In this document: piece by piece, positions 8,454-17,279 of the stretch | Layout of the letters: each line of letters starts with the position of its first letter | Position numbering within the stretch: position 1 is the first letter of the stretch | Source of the DNA: Prevotella sp. HJM029 | Lineage (GTDB): Bacteria > Bacteroidota > Bacteroidia > Bacteroidales > Bacteroidaceae | NCBI RefSeq assembly: GCF_000599605.1 | Contig: NZ_KK082674.1 | Span: 1-64,000, forward strand | Direction: 5' to 3' | DNA length: 64,000 nucleotides | Notes under the pieces: model-generated | The model's input: only the letters and a program-made list of their open reading frames with translations | Told to the model about the DNA's origin: nothing | The model's database searches: none | Made by a program: the position numbers and the translations under genes

Positions 8454-8613
8454 CGCGTCTAAATACGTCTTACATCCATGCAACAAGGCTTCGAACGCGT
8501 CGTAACACGTGATTTCCATAGGAACAGGGAGCAAGTGGAATGCTATCTATTAATTATCGTTAAGTTTGGGTTATCGCCATAGCCGTTTGCCTCCTGCACT
8601 CCTCCTTTTTTAT

Positions 8614-8621
8614 TACCTTTG
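8614..8621 (+). promoter_or_regulatory. -7 box for the DUF4468/porin operon
   Basis: TACCTTTG, a full match. A TTTG at 8586-8589 is 24 bp upstream, longer than the usual 19-20 bp. Start codon follows at 8650. Confidence 0.5.
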
Positions 8622-8649
8622 CGACAATAAAATTTTAATTCCCCGCGAA

Positions 8650-9456
8650 ATGAGAATATTTCTACTCACGATAGTTTTTTTGATGCCATTGGCTATGCTG
8701 GCACAAACCGACACAACCATGCAAAAAAACAATATTGAAGTATTAAAAGCCGAGGCTGCACGAAAAGCGGCAGAAGCGAAAGCTGCTGCTGAAAAAGCGC
8801 AACGTGCAGCAGAAGAAGCCTTAGAGGCAGCGAAAAAAGCCGAGCAGGCAGCACAAGAACAGGGCAAGGCAGCGAAGGGATGGACAATTCCTGCAGAGAC
8901 ACCAACTAAGACGAAAGAAAGCAAAACACCATCAACCCAAAAAGTAAACGAAGACGAGGCTTACTTGGCGGGGGTGGTGCCCGAGGTAAACGGAAAAGTG
9001 GTTTTCAACGAACACTTTGCCCTCCCCGGAATGACAGCTGCCGAAATCTATCAGAAAACCTATTCGTTATTAACGGCACAGACGCACGATGAGCATCAAG
9101 CTTCGGGAAGCCGCATTGTGCTGGTGAACGAGGATGAACACACTATTGTAGGAAAATATTGCGAATGGCTCGTGTTTAACAATAGCTTGCTCTCGTTGGA
9201 TCGTACTAAATTTGACTACACGTTGATTGCGCACTGTGAAGACAATGCGATAGCACTGACGCTTTGCCGCATCAGCTATGCGTATGAGGAAAATCGCTCG
9301 TCGGGATTTAAAGCCTCGGCTGAGGAACTGATTTCTGATAGCGTGGCACTGAATAAAAAGCGCACAAAGCTGTTTAAAACAAACGGGAAATTCAGAAAGA
9401 AAACGATTGACCGGGTAAATGAAATATTCAAAACACTTCAAACAAATTTAAAATAA
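8650..9456 (+). CDS. Secreted DUF4468-like protein with Ala-rich coiled coil
   Basis: A 268-residue protein with a signal peptide (MRIFLLTIVFLMPLAMLAQ). An Ala/Glu/Lys-rich helical stretch follows (about residues 35-75, runs such as AEAARKAAEAKAAAEKAQ). The C-terminal globular part, starting around VNGKVVFNEHFALPGMTAAE, resembles DUF4468 (TBP-like fold), a family of unknown function common in Bacteroidetes. An ATG at 8566 is in frame, but the residues it would add are spacer. The stop codon overlaps the start of the next gene (TAATG), so translation is probably coupled. Likely periplasmic. The helix composition resembles TolA-like linkers, though no homology is claimed. Confidence 0.7.
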   Translation: MRIFLLTIVFLMPLAMLAQTDTTMQKNNIEVLKAEAARKAAEAKAAAEKAQRAAEEALEAAKKAEQAAQEQGKAAKGWTIPAETPTKTKESKTPSTQKVNEDEAYLAGVVPEVNGKVVFNEHFALPGMTAAEIYQKTYSLLTAQTHDEHQASGSRIVLVNEDEHTIVGKYCEWLVFNNSLLSLDRTKFDYTLIAHCEDNAIALTLCRISYAYEENRSSGFKASAEELISDSVALNKKRTKLFKTNGKFRKKTIDRVNEIFKTLQTNLK

Positions 9457-9716
9457 TGATGGAACAAGAATACAACACGGAAAAAAATAAGCGCGAATAT
9501 GCAGTGAAACCGCATCACCGACTCAAACGCTTGGGCGAAGGTGGTCCTTCGATGTTGAAGGTGAGAAACATTTTAAACCTGGTGTTTATGGCCTTGGCTG
9601 TGGTGGGCGTAGTGCTTTATTTACAAAGCGAACAACACACCATTGCAACAATTATCTTGATTGTTGCTGTAGTGATTAAGTTTGCAGAAGTAGCCATTCG
9701 AATGTTTCGTTCATGA
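9456..9716 (+). CDS. Small two-span membrane protein
   Basis: 86 residues: a charged N-terminal part (EYNTEKNKREYAVKPHHRLKR), then two membrane spans (ILNLVFMALAVVGVVLYL and TIATIILIVAVVIKFAEVAI). It overlaps the previous stop codon (TAATG) and the next start (ATGA at 9713-9716), so three genes are translationally linked. An ATG one codon later (9459) could also serve. I do not recognise a named family. Function unknown; the position suggests it works with the envelope proteins on either side. Confidence 0.75.
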   Translation: MMEQEYNTEKNKREYAVKPHHRLKRLGEGGPSMLKVRNILNLVFMALAVVGVVLYLQSEQHTIATIILIVAVVIKFAEVAIRMFRS

Positions 9717-12010
9717 AGAAAATTCTCGTAGCCACCGCTCTCTTATTGTTTACTCTACAGGGGTTCGCTCAATTTGATGATGGATTTAATCAAATTGATG
9801 AGATGGGAAATGTTACCCAGCGTAATAATTTAGCTAAAAAAGATTCAACCAACACACATCACGAGATTCCGATGGGACTCAAAGTGTGGACAATTGATTC
9901 GCGATTTGGCGATAGGAAGGCCGCTGTACCCGACACCTTGTCCTATATGTACATGAACACTATCTTCACCACGGGGCTCTATGGGCAATATAACACTACG
10001 GGAAACTTAGGAGCACCACGCTTAAATCGCATTTTCATCGACAGGCAACCTGCGCAACAATTTATTTTCACACAGCCCTATGACTTTGTCATCACGCCCG
10101 TCTCGCAATTCCTTTTCACCAACACGCTCTCTCCTATTACCAATCTGAGCTATAACAATGCAGGTAATCGCAACAATGGTGAAGACCATCTCACTGCAAA
10201 ATTTGCAGTAAACGCAGGCAAGCGGATTGGCGTGGGGTTAATATTTGATTATCTGTATGGGCGCGGATACTATCAAAACCAAAGCACGGCACATTTTAAT
10301 TACACCATGTACGGCTCCTACTTAGGCGACCAGTATCAAGCTCATCTGCTGCTTTCCACTTATCACCAGAAGGTGGCCGAGAATGGTGGCATTACAAACG
10401 ACGATTACATCAAGCATCCCGAGAGTTTTAATGAGAGCTATAGCACAGACGAGATTCCGACAGCCCTCACACGCAACTGGAACAGAAATGATAATCAGCA
10501 TGTCTTTTTCACACAGCGCTATAACGTAGGCTTCCACAAGAAGGAGCCTATGACCGAGGAGGAAATCAAGGCGAAAAAGTTTGCTATGGCATCGAAAAAG
10601 GAAAACGAAGAAGCGAAAGATAAAGATAAAACAGGAAAATCGAAGCAAGACAAAACCATTATAACTGCTGGTCGTCCAGAAGATGCAAAGATTGCTGGGA
10701 CCGAACCTGTTGACGGAAAGAAGGCTGCACAACGCGTGGTGATGGATAAAGCTACTGCAGACAGTTTGCTGCAGGCAGAGAAAAAAGCACAGCAAGATAC
10801 TGCATGGGTGAAAACGGTGTTTGTTCCTGTCACGAGCTTCATTCACACCCTAAGTTTTGACAACTATCGCCGCATTTACCAAGCCTACGAAACGCCTGCT
10901 AACTTCTACGCGAACACTTATACGATTATTCCGCCTTATGGCGGCGCTGATATTTATGATAAAACGAGGTTTTATGAGCTGAAAAATACATTTGCAATCT
11001 CGCTCTTAGAGGGATTTAACAAGTGGGCAAAATCTGGACTGAAAGCCTTTGCAACATCTGACTTCCGACATGTTACGCTGCCCGATATAACGGATTATAA
11101 AACCTACAACGAGCATAATCTGAGCATTGGTGCCTCGTTGAGCAAGCAGCAAGGTAGCGTTTTTCATTATCAAGCCTTGGCAGAGACTTGGCTGACGGGG
11201 GTTGATGCGGGGCAACTAAAGGTAGATGCTACTGCCGACCTGAATTTTAAGCTTTTCGGCGATACACTCAGCTTGTCTGCGACAGGTTTCTTCCATCGCT
11301 TAACCCCAACATTCTACTATCGGCATTTTCATGGGCGACACGCCTGGTGGGATAACTCAAACCTGTCGAAAATACTGCATAGCCGCTTAGAAGGTAGTCT
11401 GTCCTATCAAAAGACACGCACGACACTACGTGTAGCTTTCGATAATATCAAAAATCATACGTATTTCACCTCAGCATATACCGTGAGCAGCGGTAATCGG
11501 ATTAATCACGCATATGATGTGGTTCAGCACGCCGGAGGCATCAGCGTTTTCACTGCGTCTTTGACACAAGACTTCACGGTTGGACCATTGAACTGGGAGA
11601 ACAGGCTCACCTATCAAAAAACAAGCAATGCAACCGCTCTTCCATTGCCCGATTTCAATTTTTATAGCAATGTCTACTTGCGTTTTAAGATTGCACGAGT
11701 GCTACATTGCGATTTCGGAGCCGATGCTCGCTATTTTACACGCTATTATGCTCCTGACTATGCACCCAACATTGGGCAATACGCTGTGCAAGTCAATACC
11801 AACACAGTGGGTGGCGAGAGTCGCGTGCAAGTAGGCAATTACCCTATTGTGAATGTCTATGCCAACTTCTTTCTCAAACATACTCGGTTCTTCATCATGA
11901 TGAGTCACATCAATGCAGGCATGGGTAACAAGGATTATTTCCTCACACCACATTATGCGCTCAATGAACGCATCTTTAGAATTGGGCTCAGTTGGAATTT
12001 CTTCAATTAA
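9713..12010 (+). CDS. Bacteroidetes putative porin (outer-membrane beta-barrel)
   Basis: A 765-residue protein with a signal peptide (MKKILVATALLLFTLQGFAQ). Many alternating aromatic/polar strands follow, typical of a beta-barrel, and it ends in an aromatic residue pair close to the C-terminus (SWNFFN). Segments such as FVITPVSQFLFTNTLSPITNLSYNNAG and the later YANFFLKHTRFFIMMSHIN fit the Bacteroidetes 'putative porin' family. An unusual Lys/Glu/Asp-rich insert occupies roughly residues 277-365 (KENEEAKDKDKTGKSKQDK), probably a large flexible loop or periplasmic extension. It starts inside the stop of the small membrane protein and ends 2 bp before menA. Substrate unknown. Confidence 0.8.
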   Translation: MKKILVATALLLFTLQGFAQFDDGFNQIDEMGNVTQRNNLAKKDSTNTHHEIPMGLKVWTIDSRFGDRKAAVPDTLSYMYMNTIFTTGLYGQYNTTGNLGAPRLNRIFIDRQPAQQFIFTQPYDFVITPVSQFLFTNTLSPITNLSYNNAGNRNNGEDHLTAKFAVNAGKRIGVGLIFDYLYGRGYYQNQSTAHFNYTMYGSYLGDQYQAHLLLSTYHQKVAENGGITNDDYIKHPESFNESYSTDEIPTALTRNWNRNDNQHVFFTQRYNVGFHKKEPMTEEEIKAKKFAMASKKENEEAKDKDKTGKSKQDKTIITAGRPEDAKIAGTEPVDGKKAAQRVVMDKATADSLLQAEKKAQQDTAWVKTVFVPVTSFIHTLSFDNYRRIYQAYETPANFYANTYTIIPPYGGADIYDKTRFYELKNTFAISLLEGFNKWAKSGLKAFATSDFRHVTLPDITDYKTYNEHNLSIGASLSKQQGSVFHYQALAETWLTGVDAGQLKVDATADLNFKLFGDTLSLSATGFFHRLTPTFYYRHFHGRHAWWDNSNLSKILHSRLEGSLSYQKTRTTLRVAFDNIKNHTYFTSAYTVSSGNRINHAYDVVQHAGGISVFTASLTQDFTVGPLNWENRLTYQKTSNATALPLPDFNFYSNVYLRFKIARVLHCDFGADARYFTRYYAPDYAPNIGQYAVQVNTNTVGGESRVQVGNYPIVNVYANFFLKHTRFFIMMSHINAGMGNKDYFLTPHYALNERIFRIGLSWNFFN

Positions 12011-12012
12011 CG

Positions 12013-12930
12013 ATGCGAAACTCTGCAGTTACAACCAATTCCTTCCGTGCTTGGTGTCTGGCCATGCGCCCCAAGACCCTCGTCAGCGCAATCGTCCCTG
12101 TAGCTTTGGGGGCAGCCTACGCTTTTAGTCAAACCAGCATTGAACAGTTCCAAAAACTGCCTGTTCTGCTCTGTTTTGCATTTGCCATCATCATGCAGAT
12201 TGATGCCAACTTCATTAATGACTACTTCGACTGCTTAAAAGGAAACGACAAGCCCGAAGAGCGGTTGGGACCGAAGCGCGCATGCTCTGAAGGATGGATT
12301 ACGCTTGCAGCCATGAGGAGAGCCATTATCATCTGCACCATTATTGCTGCGATAACAGGGCTGCCACTGATTGTCTACGGCGGTTACAAGCTGATTTTTG
12401 CCGGATTAGCCTGTATCCTGTTTTGTTTTCTCTATACAACGAAGCTTTCTTATTGGGGCTTAGGAGACCTCCTCGTGATTCTCTTCTTTGGCCTCACGCC
12501 AGTCTGTCTCACCTACTATGTTGCTGTGCCGTCAGCGTTGCAAGCCTTTCCCTTAGAGGTTATTCTGCTGGCACTCGCGTGCGGCCTCGTTATCGACACG
12601 TTACTCATCGTGAACAATTACAGAGATCGAGATAACGACCGTAAAAGCGGAAAAATCACCCTCATTGTGCGTGTTGGTGAGCGGTGGGGCGCGAGATTAT
12701 ACCTGCTTGCCGGAATCATCGGCGAACTTTTGCTGTTCTACGTCGTTTATGCACAGAACGAAAGCAAAATCGGCTCGATGCTCCTCATTCTGTATTTACT
12801 CGCACATTTTTATGCTTACGAAAAGATGATTCAGCTGCGTCAAGGTCGGGAACTGAATAAAATCTTAAATTTAACCGCGCGCAACATCTTTATTTTTGGC
12901 GCACTGTCCGTTTTTGCACTACTCCTATAA
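12013..12930 (+). CDS. menA: 1,4-dihydroxy-2-naphthoate polyprenyltransferase
   Basis: A 305-residue UbiA-family membrane prenyltransferase with about eight to nine spans. The first Asp-rich motif is DANFINDYFD, around residues 68-77, and the second is NNYRDRDNDRKSGK; RPKTLVSAIVPV at the start is typical of MenA. It attaches the polyprenyl chain to DHNA to give demethylmenaquinone, the last membrane step before MenG/UbiE methylation, and so serves anaerobic respiration. I prefer ATG 12013, 2 bp after the porin stop, over ATG 11992, which would overlap the porin. No other men genes are in the window. Confidence 0.9.
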   Translation: MRNSAVTTNSFRAWCLAMRPKTLVSAIVPVALGAAYAFSQTSIEQFQKLPVLLCFAFAIIMQIDANFINDYFDCLKGNDKPEERLGPKRACSEGWITLAAMRRAIIICTIIAAITGLPLIVYGGYKLIFAGLACILFCFLYTTKLSYWGLGDLLVILFFGLTPVCLTYYVAVPSALQAFPLEVILLALACGLVIDTLLIVNNYRDRDNDRKSGKITLIVRVGERWGARLYLLAGIIGELLLFYVVYAQNESKIGSMLLILYLLAHFYAYEKMIQLRQGRELNKILNLTARNIFIFGALSVFALLL

Positions 12931-12943
12931 AGAACTTCTCAGG

Positions 12944-13576
12944 ATGCAACAGCCCAACTTAGAACTCATTCAGTTTATTGAGACAAACATTCTTCCCCGC
13001 TACAATTCCTTTGGGAAAAGTCACGGATTGCAGCATGTCAGCCGTGTTATCAAGGCGTCCATCACTTTAGCCAACCAAATTGGCGCAAACGTCGACATGG
13101 CTTATGTTATCGCAGCCTATCACGACTTAGGCATGAGCGGTCCTCGCGCAGTTCACCATCTTACAGGCGGGCGCATCCTGAATGCTGACTCGCGCTTAAA
13201 GAAATGGTTCAGTACCGAGCAGATAAAAATCATGAAAGAGGCTGTCGAGGACCATCGCGCCAGTGCAAGCCGCGCGCCACGCTCGATTTACGGCAAAATT
13301 GTTGCAGAAGCCGACAAAGATCTTGATCCCGACGTCGTTTTCACCCGTGCCATTCAGTACGGCATAGAGAATTATCCTTTGTTAGACGAGGAACAGCAGT
13401 GGAAACGCTTTGTTCAGCACATGAACGAAAAATATTCTGCTCGCGGCTACATTCACAGCTGGATACCGGGGAGTTCAAATGCAGAAAACCTCAAAAAAAT
13501 ACAAAACATCATCGAACAACGGGAGAAACTGCATCAAATCTTCAAAAACATTTATGTAAAAGAAAAGCGCCAATAA
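12944..13576 (+). CDS. HD-domain phosphohydrolase
   Basis: A 210-residue HD-superfamily protein. Metal-binding pattern seen: H in HGLQHVSRV, the HD pair in IAAYHDLG, then EDHRAS and the late Asp in AEADKDLDPD. The substrate is unknown; small HD proteins of this kind usually hydrolyse nucleotides or other phosphate esters. ATG 12944 is preceded by AGG and begins MQQPNLELIQF; the longer in-frame start at 12896 would lie inside menA. It begins 13 bp after menA and is the last gene of the run before the tRNAs. Confidence 0.82.
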   Translation: MQQPNLELIQFIETNILPRYNSFGKSHGLQHVSRVIKASITLANQIGANVDMAYVIAAYHDLGMSGPRAVHHLTGGRILNADSRLKKWFSTEQIKIMKEAVEDHRASASRAPRSIYGKIVAEADKDLDPDVVFTRAIQYGIENYPLLDEEQQWKRFVQHMNEKYSARGYIHSWIPGSSNAENLKKIQNIIEQREKLHQIFKNIYVKEKRQ

Positions 13577-13577
13577 A

Positions 13578-13609
13578 TTTGGCACGTCTAAAAAAAAAAT
13601 ATACCTTTG
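13578..13609 (+). promoter_or_regulatory. Canonical Bacteroidetes promoter for the tRNA pair
   Basis: TTTG at 13578-13581, 20 bp, then TACCTTTG at 13602-13609. Both elements and the spacing match the vegetative sigma factor consensus exactly. It lies about 30 bp upstream of the first tRNA. Confidence 0.85.
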
Positions 13610-13641
13610 CAACGCATTTGCAAGCGCAGATGTTTAGGTTC

Positions 13642-13714
13642 GCCGATATGGCTCAGTTGGTAGAGCAATTCATTCGTAATGAATAGGTCCTCGGTTCGAG
13701 TCCGAGTATCGGCT
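13642..13714 (+). tRNA. tRNA-Thr (CGU)
   Basis: 73 nt with a 7-bp acceptor (GCCGATA with TATCGGC), a D-arm with AGTTGGTAGAGC, an anticodon loop TTCGTAA closed by ATTCA/TGAAT (anticodon CGT), a T-arm TCGGTTCGAGTCCGA and discriminator T. The 3' CCA is not encoded. Confidence 0.97.
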
Positions 13715-13720
13715 CTCAAG

Positions 13721-13791
13721 GCGGAATTAGCACATCGGTAGTGCGCGAGCTTCCCAAGCTTGAAAGGCGGGTTCGACTCCCGTATTCCGCT
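13721..13791 (+). tRNA. tRNA-Gly (CCC)
   Basis: 71 nt with a 7-bp acceptor (GCGGAAT with ATTCCGC), an anticodon stem CGAGC/GCTTG around TTCCCAA (anticodon CCC), a T-arm GCGGGTTCGACTCCCGT and discriminator T. It lies 6 bp after tRNA-Thr and shares its promoter. CCA is not encoded. Confidence 0.96.
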
Positions 13792-13897
13792 CAAATGCTA
13801 ACACAATGAAAACACAACGCAACATTTTTCTGACAAAAATTCTCCCTCAACTTGTGCTGCCCAGCGGTGCCTGACGAGTCACGCATTGGGAATAGGC

Positions 13898-13949
13898 AAA
13901 AAAAATACTGAGCGGGAACACATTGCCAGCAGCAATGCGCTCCCGCTCA
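13898..13949 (-). terminator. Terminator of the porin gene
   Basis: On the minus strand, 9-bp outer arms (TGAGCGGGA and its complement at 13909-13917/13941-13949) enclose a further CATTGC/GCAATG pairing, followed closely by eight T. Confidence 0.9.
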
Positions 13950-13967
13950 AAGATTCTGCAGAAAACC

Positions 13968-15092
13968 TTAGAAGCGAAAGTCAAGTTCCACGTCGACGAG
14001 GTTAAAATTGTGCTTTGACAAGCTCCGATCGTTCACGCGGGCATATTCCACATTGAGTTGCACGTTCTTATGGAACAAATAATCGGCACCCACCTCATAT
14101 TGTGTGCGCGCATGATTCCATTCTGCATTGGCACGATAGAGATCATAGCGCGCTTTTAGGTGAAATTTGTTTTTCACTACTGGTGCAATCACCAAACCAT
14201 AAAATCCATCGGCTTTATCACCCAGTGCACTGATGTTACAGTTCTTAAAGTTGGGATCTTGCGCGTTAGTGTTCGTAATCGCGGTCGAAAAGGCCTTTCC
14301 CGTGGAGTGAACATACTCGGAACGCATCGTCCAGTCGTTTACCTTGTATTCACCGCTCAGCGCATAGCGATGTTTGGGCAATGACCGCACGCCACTGTGC
14401 AGAACACCAGCTGCATCGCTCCATGTTCCTCGGCGCGCGACAGAACCTTCCCAGCCAAACACACCTACGCGCATGCCTTTGACAGGCATCACCCAAATAC
14501 CGCCAATCACGTCCTTGCGCTGGTCAACATCCTTGGTGTTTATGCCTTGTCCGTTGAAGATTCCCACCTGATAGTGCAGCAACTTGCGACCTTCGGCATT
14601 GGGAAGCACATCGCCTTGCAATTGCAGACCAATGTCGCGGCCGTTACTGGGCTGCTCACCGCTGCGGTCGCTAAACCCAGCGAGTTTCAGCACCGCCTGA
14701 CCAACGCTCATAAAACCCTGGTCGATAGGATGCAGGGGATTGTCGAAAGTGAACGGACGCTTAAACTGACCCACCTTGACGCGGGCAAAATCATACTTTT
14801 GCCACTCGGCAAAGAGGTCGACCAAGCGTGGGCTGCTGCCCAACGTCGAGGTATTGCCATTGATTTGCATCTGCGCCTTCCAGTAAAAGTCGTTACTCAC
14901 GCGACCTTCCAACGACAAGCGCAGTAACCGCAAGTTAAAGGTGTTGCTCTTCGCGTTCTGCTGATTAGAATACTGGTACTGTGTCATGCCATAGCCTGAC
15001 AGCTTAATACTCTTCACCCACTCGGGTGTTTCGGCCTGTGCCGACAGTGTAGCGAGCAGTAACATGCTCGCCAAGATGTTTTTTGTCTTCAT
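13968..15092 (-). CDS. Outer-membrane porin, OprO/OprP-like
   Basis: A 374-residue protein with a signal peptide (MKTKNILASMLLLATLSAQA). Repeated beta-strands follow, from SGYGMTQYQYSNQ to VDVELDFRF, ending in phenylalanine as barrel proteins do. The order of motifs (DFYWKAQMQING, RVKVGQFKRPFTFDN, then SGEQPSNGRDIGLQLQGD) follows the phosphate-selective porin O/P family. Real specificity in Bacteroidetes is unknown. It starts 33 bp after rlmD in the same direction; a near-match TATCTTTC box lies in that gap, so it may have its own promoter. Its terminator is strong. Confidence 0.85.
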   Translation of the reverse strand: MKTKNILASMLLLATLSAQAETPEWVKSIKLSGYGMTQYQYSNQQNAKSNTFNLRLLRLSLEGRVSNDFYWKAQMQINGNTSTLGSSPRLVDLFAEWQKYDFARVKVGQFKRPFTFDNPLHPIDQGFMSVGQAVLKLAGFSDRSGEQPSNGRDIGLQLQGDVLPNAEGRKLLHYQVGIFNGQGINTKDVDQRKDVIGGIWVMPVKGMRVGVFGWEGSVARRGTWSDAAGVLHSGVRSLPKHRYALSGEYKVNDWTMRSEYVHSTGKAFSTAITNTNAQDPNFKNCNISALGDKADGFYGLVIAPVVKNKFHLKARYDLYRANAEWNHARTQYEVGADYLFHKNVQLNVEYARVNDRSLSKHNFNLVDVELDFRF

Positions 15093-15125
15093 GCGTTCAT
15101 GAATTAGTGAAAGATATGTTATGAA

Positions 15126-16565
15126 TTACTTTTTTTCTAAGAGTACCACGTTCTCCACGTGCGGTGTATGCGGAAACATGTCGACGGGTTGCACCTGCAC
15201 CACCCGATATTGCGCATCCAACAGTTGTAAATCGCGTGCCTGCGTGGCTGGATTGCAACTCACGTAGACTATTCGCTGTGGCGCGGCGTTCAGGATGACT
15301 TTCACCACGTCGGCATGCATGCCAGCACGTGGCGGGTCGGTGATGATGACGTCAGGGCGTCCGTGCTCGGCAATAAAGTCGTTTGTCAGGATGTTTTTCA
15401 TGTCGCCCGCATAAAACAGCGTGTTGTCAATGTGGTTAATGGCGCTGTTCACCTTGGCGTCTTCAATTGCTTCGGGAACATACTCAATTCCGATGACTTT
15501 CTGCGCTTTCCGCGCTACGAAATTGGCTATCGTGCCTGTGCCGGTGTAAAGATCATAGACTAATTCGCTGCCCGTGAGCGCGGCAAAGCGGCGCGCCACG
15601 TCATAGAGGTGAAACGCCTGCTCGGTGTTGGTTTGATAGAAACTTTTTGGCCCGACCTTGAATTTCAAGTCCTCCATCGTCTCGTAAATGAAGTCGGTGC
15701 CTCGAAATGTGATTAAATCCAAGTCGGCAAAGGTGTCGTTGCCCTTTTGATTGTCGACATACAGCAAGCTACTAATCTCGGGGAAGGTCTGCGCGACGTG
15801 TTCCAATAGTTTTTCTGCACGCTCGGCATCGTCGGGCGCATCATAGTGGAATTGCACCAACAGCATGAACTCGCCCGTGTTAGAATTGCGCATCATCAAG
15901 CTGCGCAACAGGCCATGCTGCGCTTTAATGTCATAGAAACTGAGCTGCTCGGCCACGGCGTAGCGATAAATCTCGTTGCGAATGCGATTTTGCAGGTCGT
16001 CCATCAACCAACACTTCTCGATTGGGTAGATTTTATCGAATGCACCCGTGATGTGGAAGCCTATTGCGCTGTCGTTCAAATGTCCTGCACCATCCTCAGT
16101 GCGTGGTGGCAAGGCTGCGAGCTCTTCTGCCGTGTACCAACGTTTGTTAGCGCAGCCAAACTCTAATTTGTTGCGATAACCCAGCACTTTCACGCTGCCC
16201 AGGATGGGGCTGACGGGTGGCAGCGCGACTTTGCCAATTCGCGTGAGTTGGTCGACAACTTGCTGTTGTTTCGCGGCCAACTGAGCCTCGTAGGGCAGAT
16301 TCTGCCATTTGCACCCGCCACAAACGCCAAAATGCTGACAAGTAGGCACTGCGCGCACGTCACTATAGGCCTTGAATTGCACAACAACGCCCTCCATATA
16401 GTTATGTTTCTTGCGGGTAATCTGAACATCGACCACGTCACCTGGCACACAGAACGGAACGAACACTACGCGCTCGTCGACATGGAACAAACTCTTTCCT
16501 TCGGCTGCAATAGCCTCGATGACCACGTCTTGCAACAGTGGCAATGGCTTATGTTTTCTTGTCAT
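15126..16565 (-). CDS. rlmD: 23S rRNA (uracil-C5)-methyltransferase, RlmD/TrmA family
   Basis: A 479-residue protein. It has an N-terminal TRAM domain, then an iron-sulfur cysteine set (Cys76, Cys82 and Cys85 in CQHFGVCGGC, and Cys185 in EKCWLM). The SAM-binding motif is VYDLYTGTGTIANFV and the catalytic cysteine lies in YVSCNPATQARD. It methylates a uridine of 23S rRNA at C5. Several TrmA/RlmC/RlmD paralogues exist in Bacteroidetes, so the exact uridine is uncertain. It lies between array B upstream and the porin gene downstream, both on the same strand. Confidence 0.88.
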   Translation of the reverse strand: MTRKHKPLPLLQDVVIEAIAAEGKSLFHVDERVVFVPFCVPGDVVDVQITRKKHNYMEGVVVQFKAYSDVRAVPTCQHFGVCGGCKWQNLPYEAQLAAKQQQVVDQLTRIGKVALPPVSPILGSVKVLGYRNKLEFGCANKRWYTAEELAALPPRTEDGAGHLNDSAIGFHITGAFDKIYPIEKCWLMDDLQNRIRNEIYRYAVAEQLSFYDIKAQHGLLRSLMMRNSNTGEFMLLVQFHYDAPDDAERAEKLLEHVAQTFPEISSLLYVDNQKGNDTFADLDLITFRGTDFIYETMEDLKFKVGPKSFYQTNTEQAFHLYDVARRFAALTGSELVYDLYTGTGTIANFVARKAQKVIGIEYVPEAIEDAKVNSAINHIDNTLFYAGDMKNILTNDFIAEHGRPDVIITDPPRAGMHADVVKVILNAAPQRIVYVSCNPATQARDLQLLDAQYRVVQVQPVDMFPHTPHVENVVLLEKK

Positions 16566-16756
16566 TCGTCAAAAATGTTTTTATTCAAAGCAATGAAGCC
16601 TGCAGACGGATTAGCCGCGGCCTTGTTCTGCTTTTCACAGCATGCAAAATTAGCAAAATATTCTCTAAAAAATGCCTATCCTACCAATTGATTGGCTGAA
16701 AACAAGCGAAAAAGCAGTGATACCCTGAAAACATGGGCTGAACGAACCAAAACTGC

Positions 16757-17086
16757 ACAATCCCACCTCGGTACAATGCAGTTTCGTGGTGAAAATGCAC
16801 AATCCCACCTCGGTACAATGCAGTTTCGGGGTAAAAATGCACAATCCCACCTCGGTACAATGCAGTTTCGGGGTGGAAATGTACAATCCCACCTCGGTAC
16901 AATGCAGTTTTGGGGTGAAACTGCACAATCCCACCTCGGTACAATGCAGTTTCGTGGTGAAAATGCACAATCCCACCTCGGTACAATGCAGTTTCGGGGT
17001 AAAAATGCACAATCCCACCTCGGTACAATGCAGTTTCGGGGTAAAAATGCACAATCCCACCTCGGTACTCTGCAGTTTTTGGGGTT
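16757..17086. repeat. Tandem array B: 42-bp unit, eight copies
   Basis: ACAATCCCACCTCGGTAC starts (one copy with GTACAAT before it) at 16757, 16799, 16841, 16883, 16925, 16967, 17009 and 17051, always 42 bp apart. The last unit diverges after TCTGCAG. Variation sits in the unit's 3' end: copies 1 and 5 share the tail CGTGGTGAAAATGC, while 2, 6 and 7 share CGGGGTAAAAATGC. This pattern suggests a secondary duplication of about 168 bp. It occupies the middle of the 714-bp spacer 16566-17279 between guaA and rlmD. The flanks show nothing else except the guaA terminator. Because 42 is a multiple of three, the array is open in several frames, but none has coding features. Confidence 0.96.
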
Positions 17087-17209
17087 TGGTCGTCGTGCAC
17101 AAGTCGTCACTTGACTGGCGAAACTCGTCTTTATCGGTTCTGCATCATGCAAGATGCCTGCACGCTGGCGCGTTGCGCTAATGCTTGTTGCAACATGGCT
17201 CGCACGATG

Positions 17210-17244
17210 AAAACAAGCACAACCTCGCATGGAGATTGTGCTTG
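17210..17244 (-). terminator. Terminator of the guaA operon
   Basis: On the minus strand, 9-bp arms CAAGCACAA and TTGTGCTTG (17236-17244 with 17214-17222) and a short T-run (TTTT) at the end. It lies about 35 bp after the guaA stop codon. Confidence 0.65.
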
Positions 17245-17279
17245 CTCAATGAGTTTGAGGAAATTGTCGACCCTCTACC

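Noticed and set aside
8097-8534. Three overlapping frames over array A
   Set aside because: Repeat-encoded peptides without domains; the region holds a terminator and the next promoter.
16665-17230. Long minus-strand and plus-strand reading frames over array B encoding 14-residue repeats
   Set aside because: They are open in several frames at once, purely because the unit is 42 bp. There is no start context, conserved domain or promoter, and the guaA terminator lies within the longest one.
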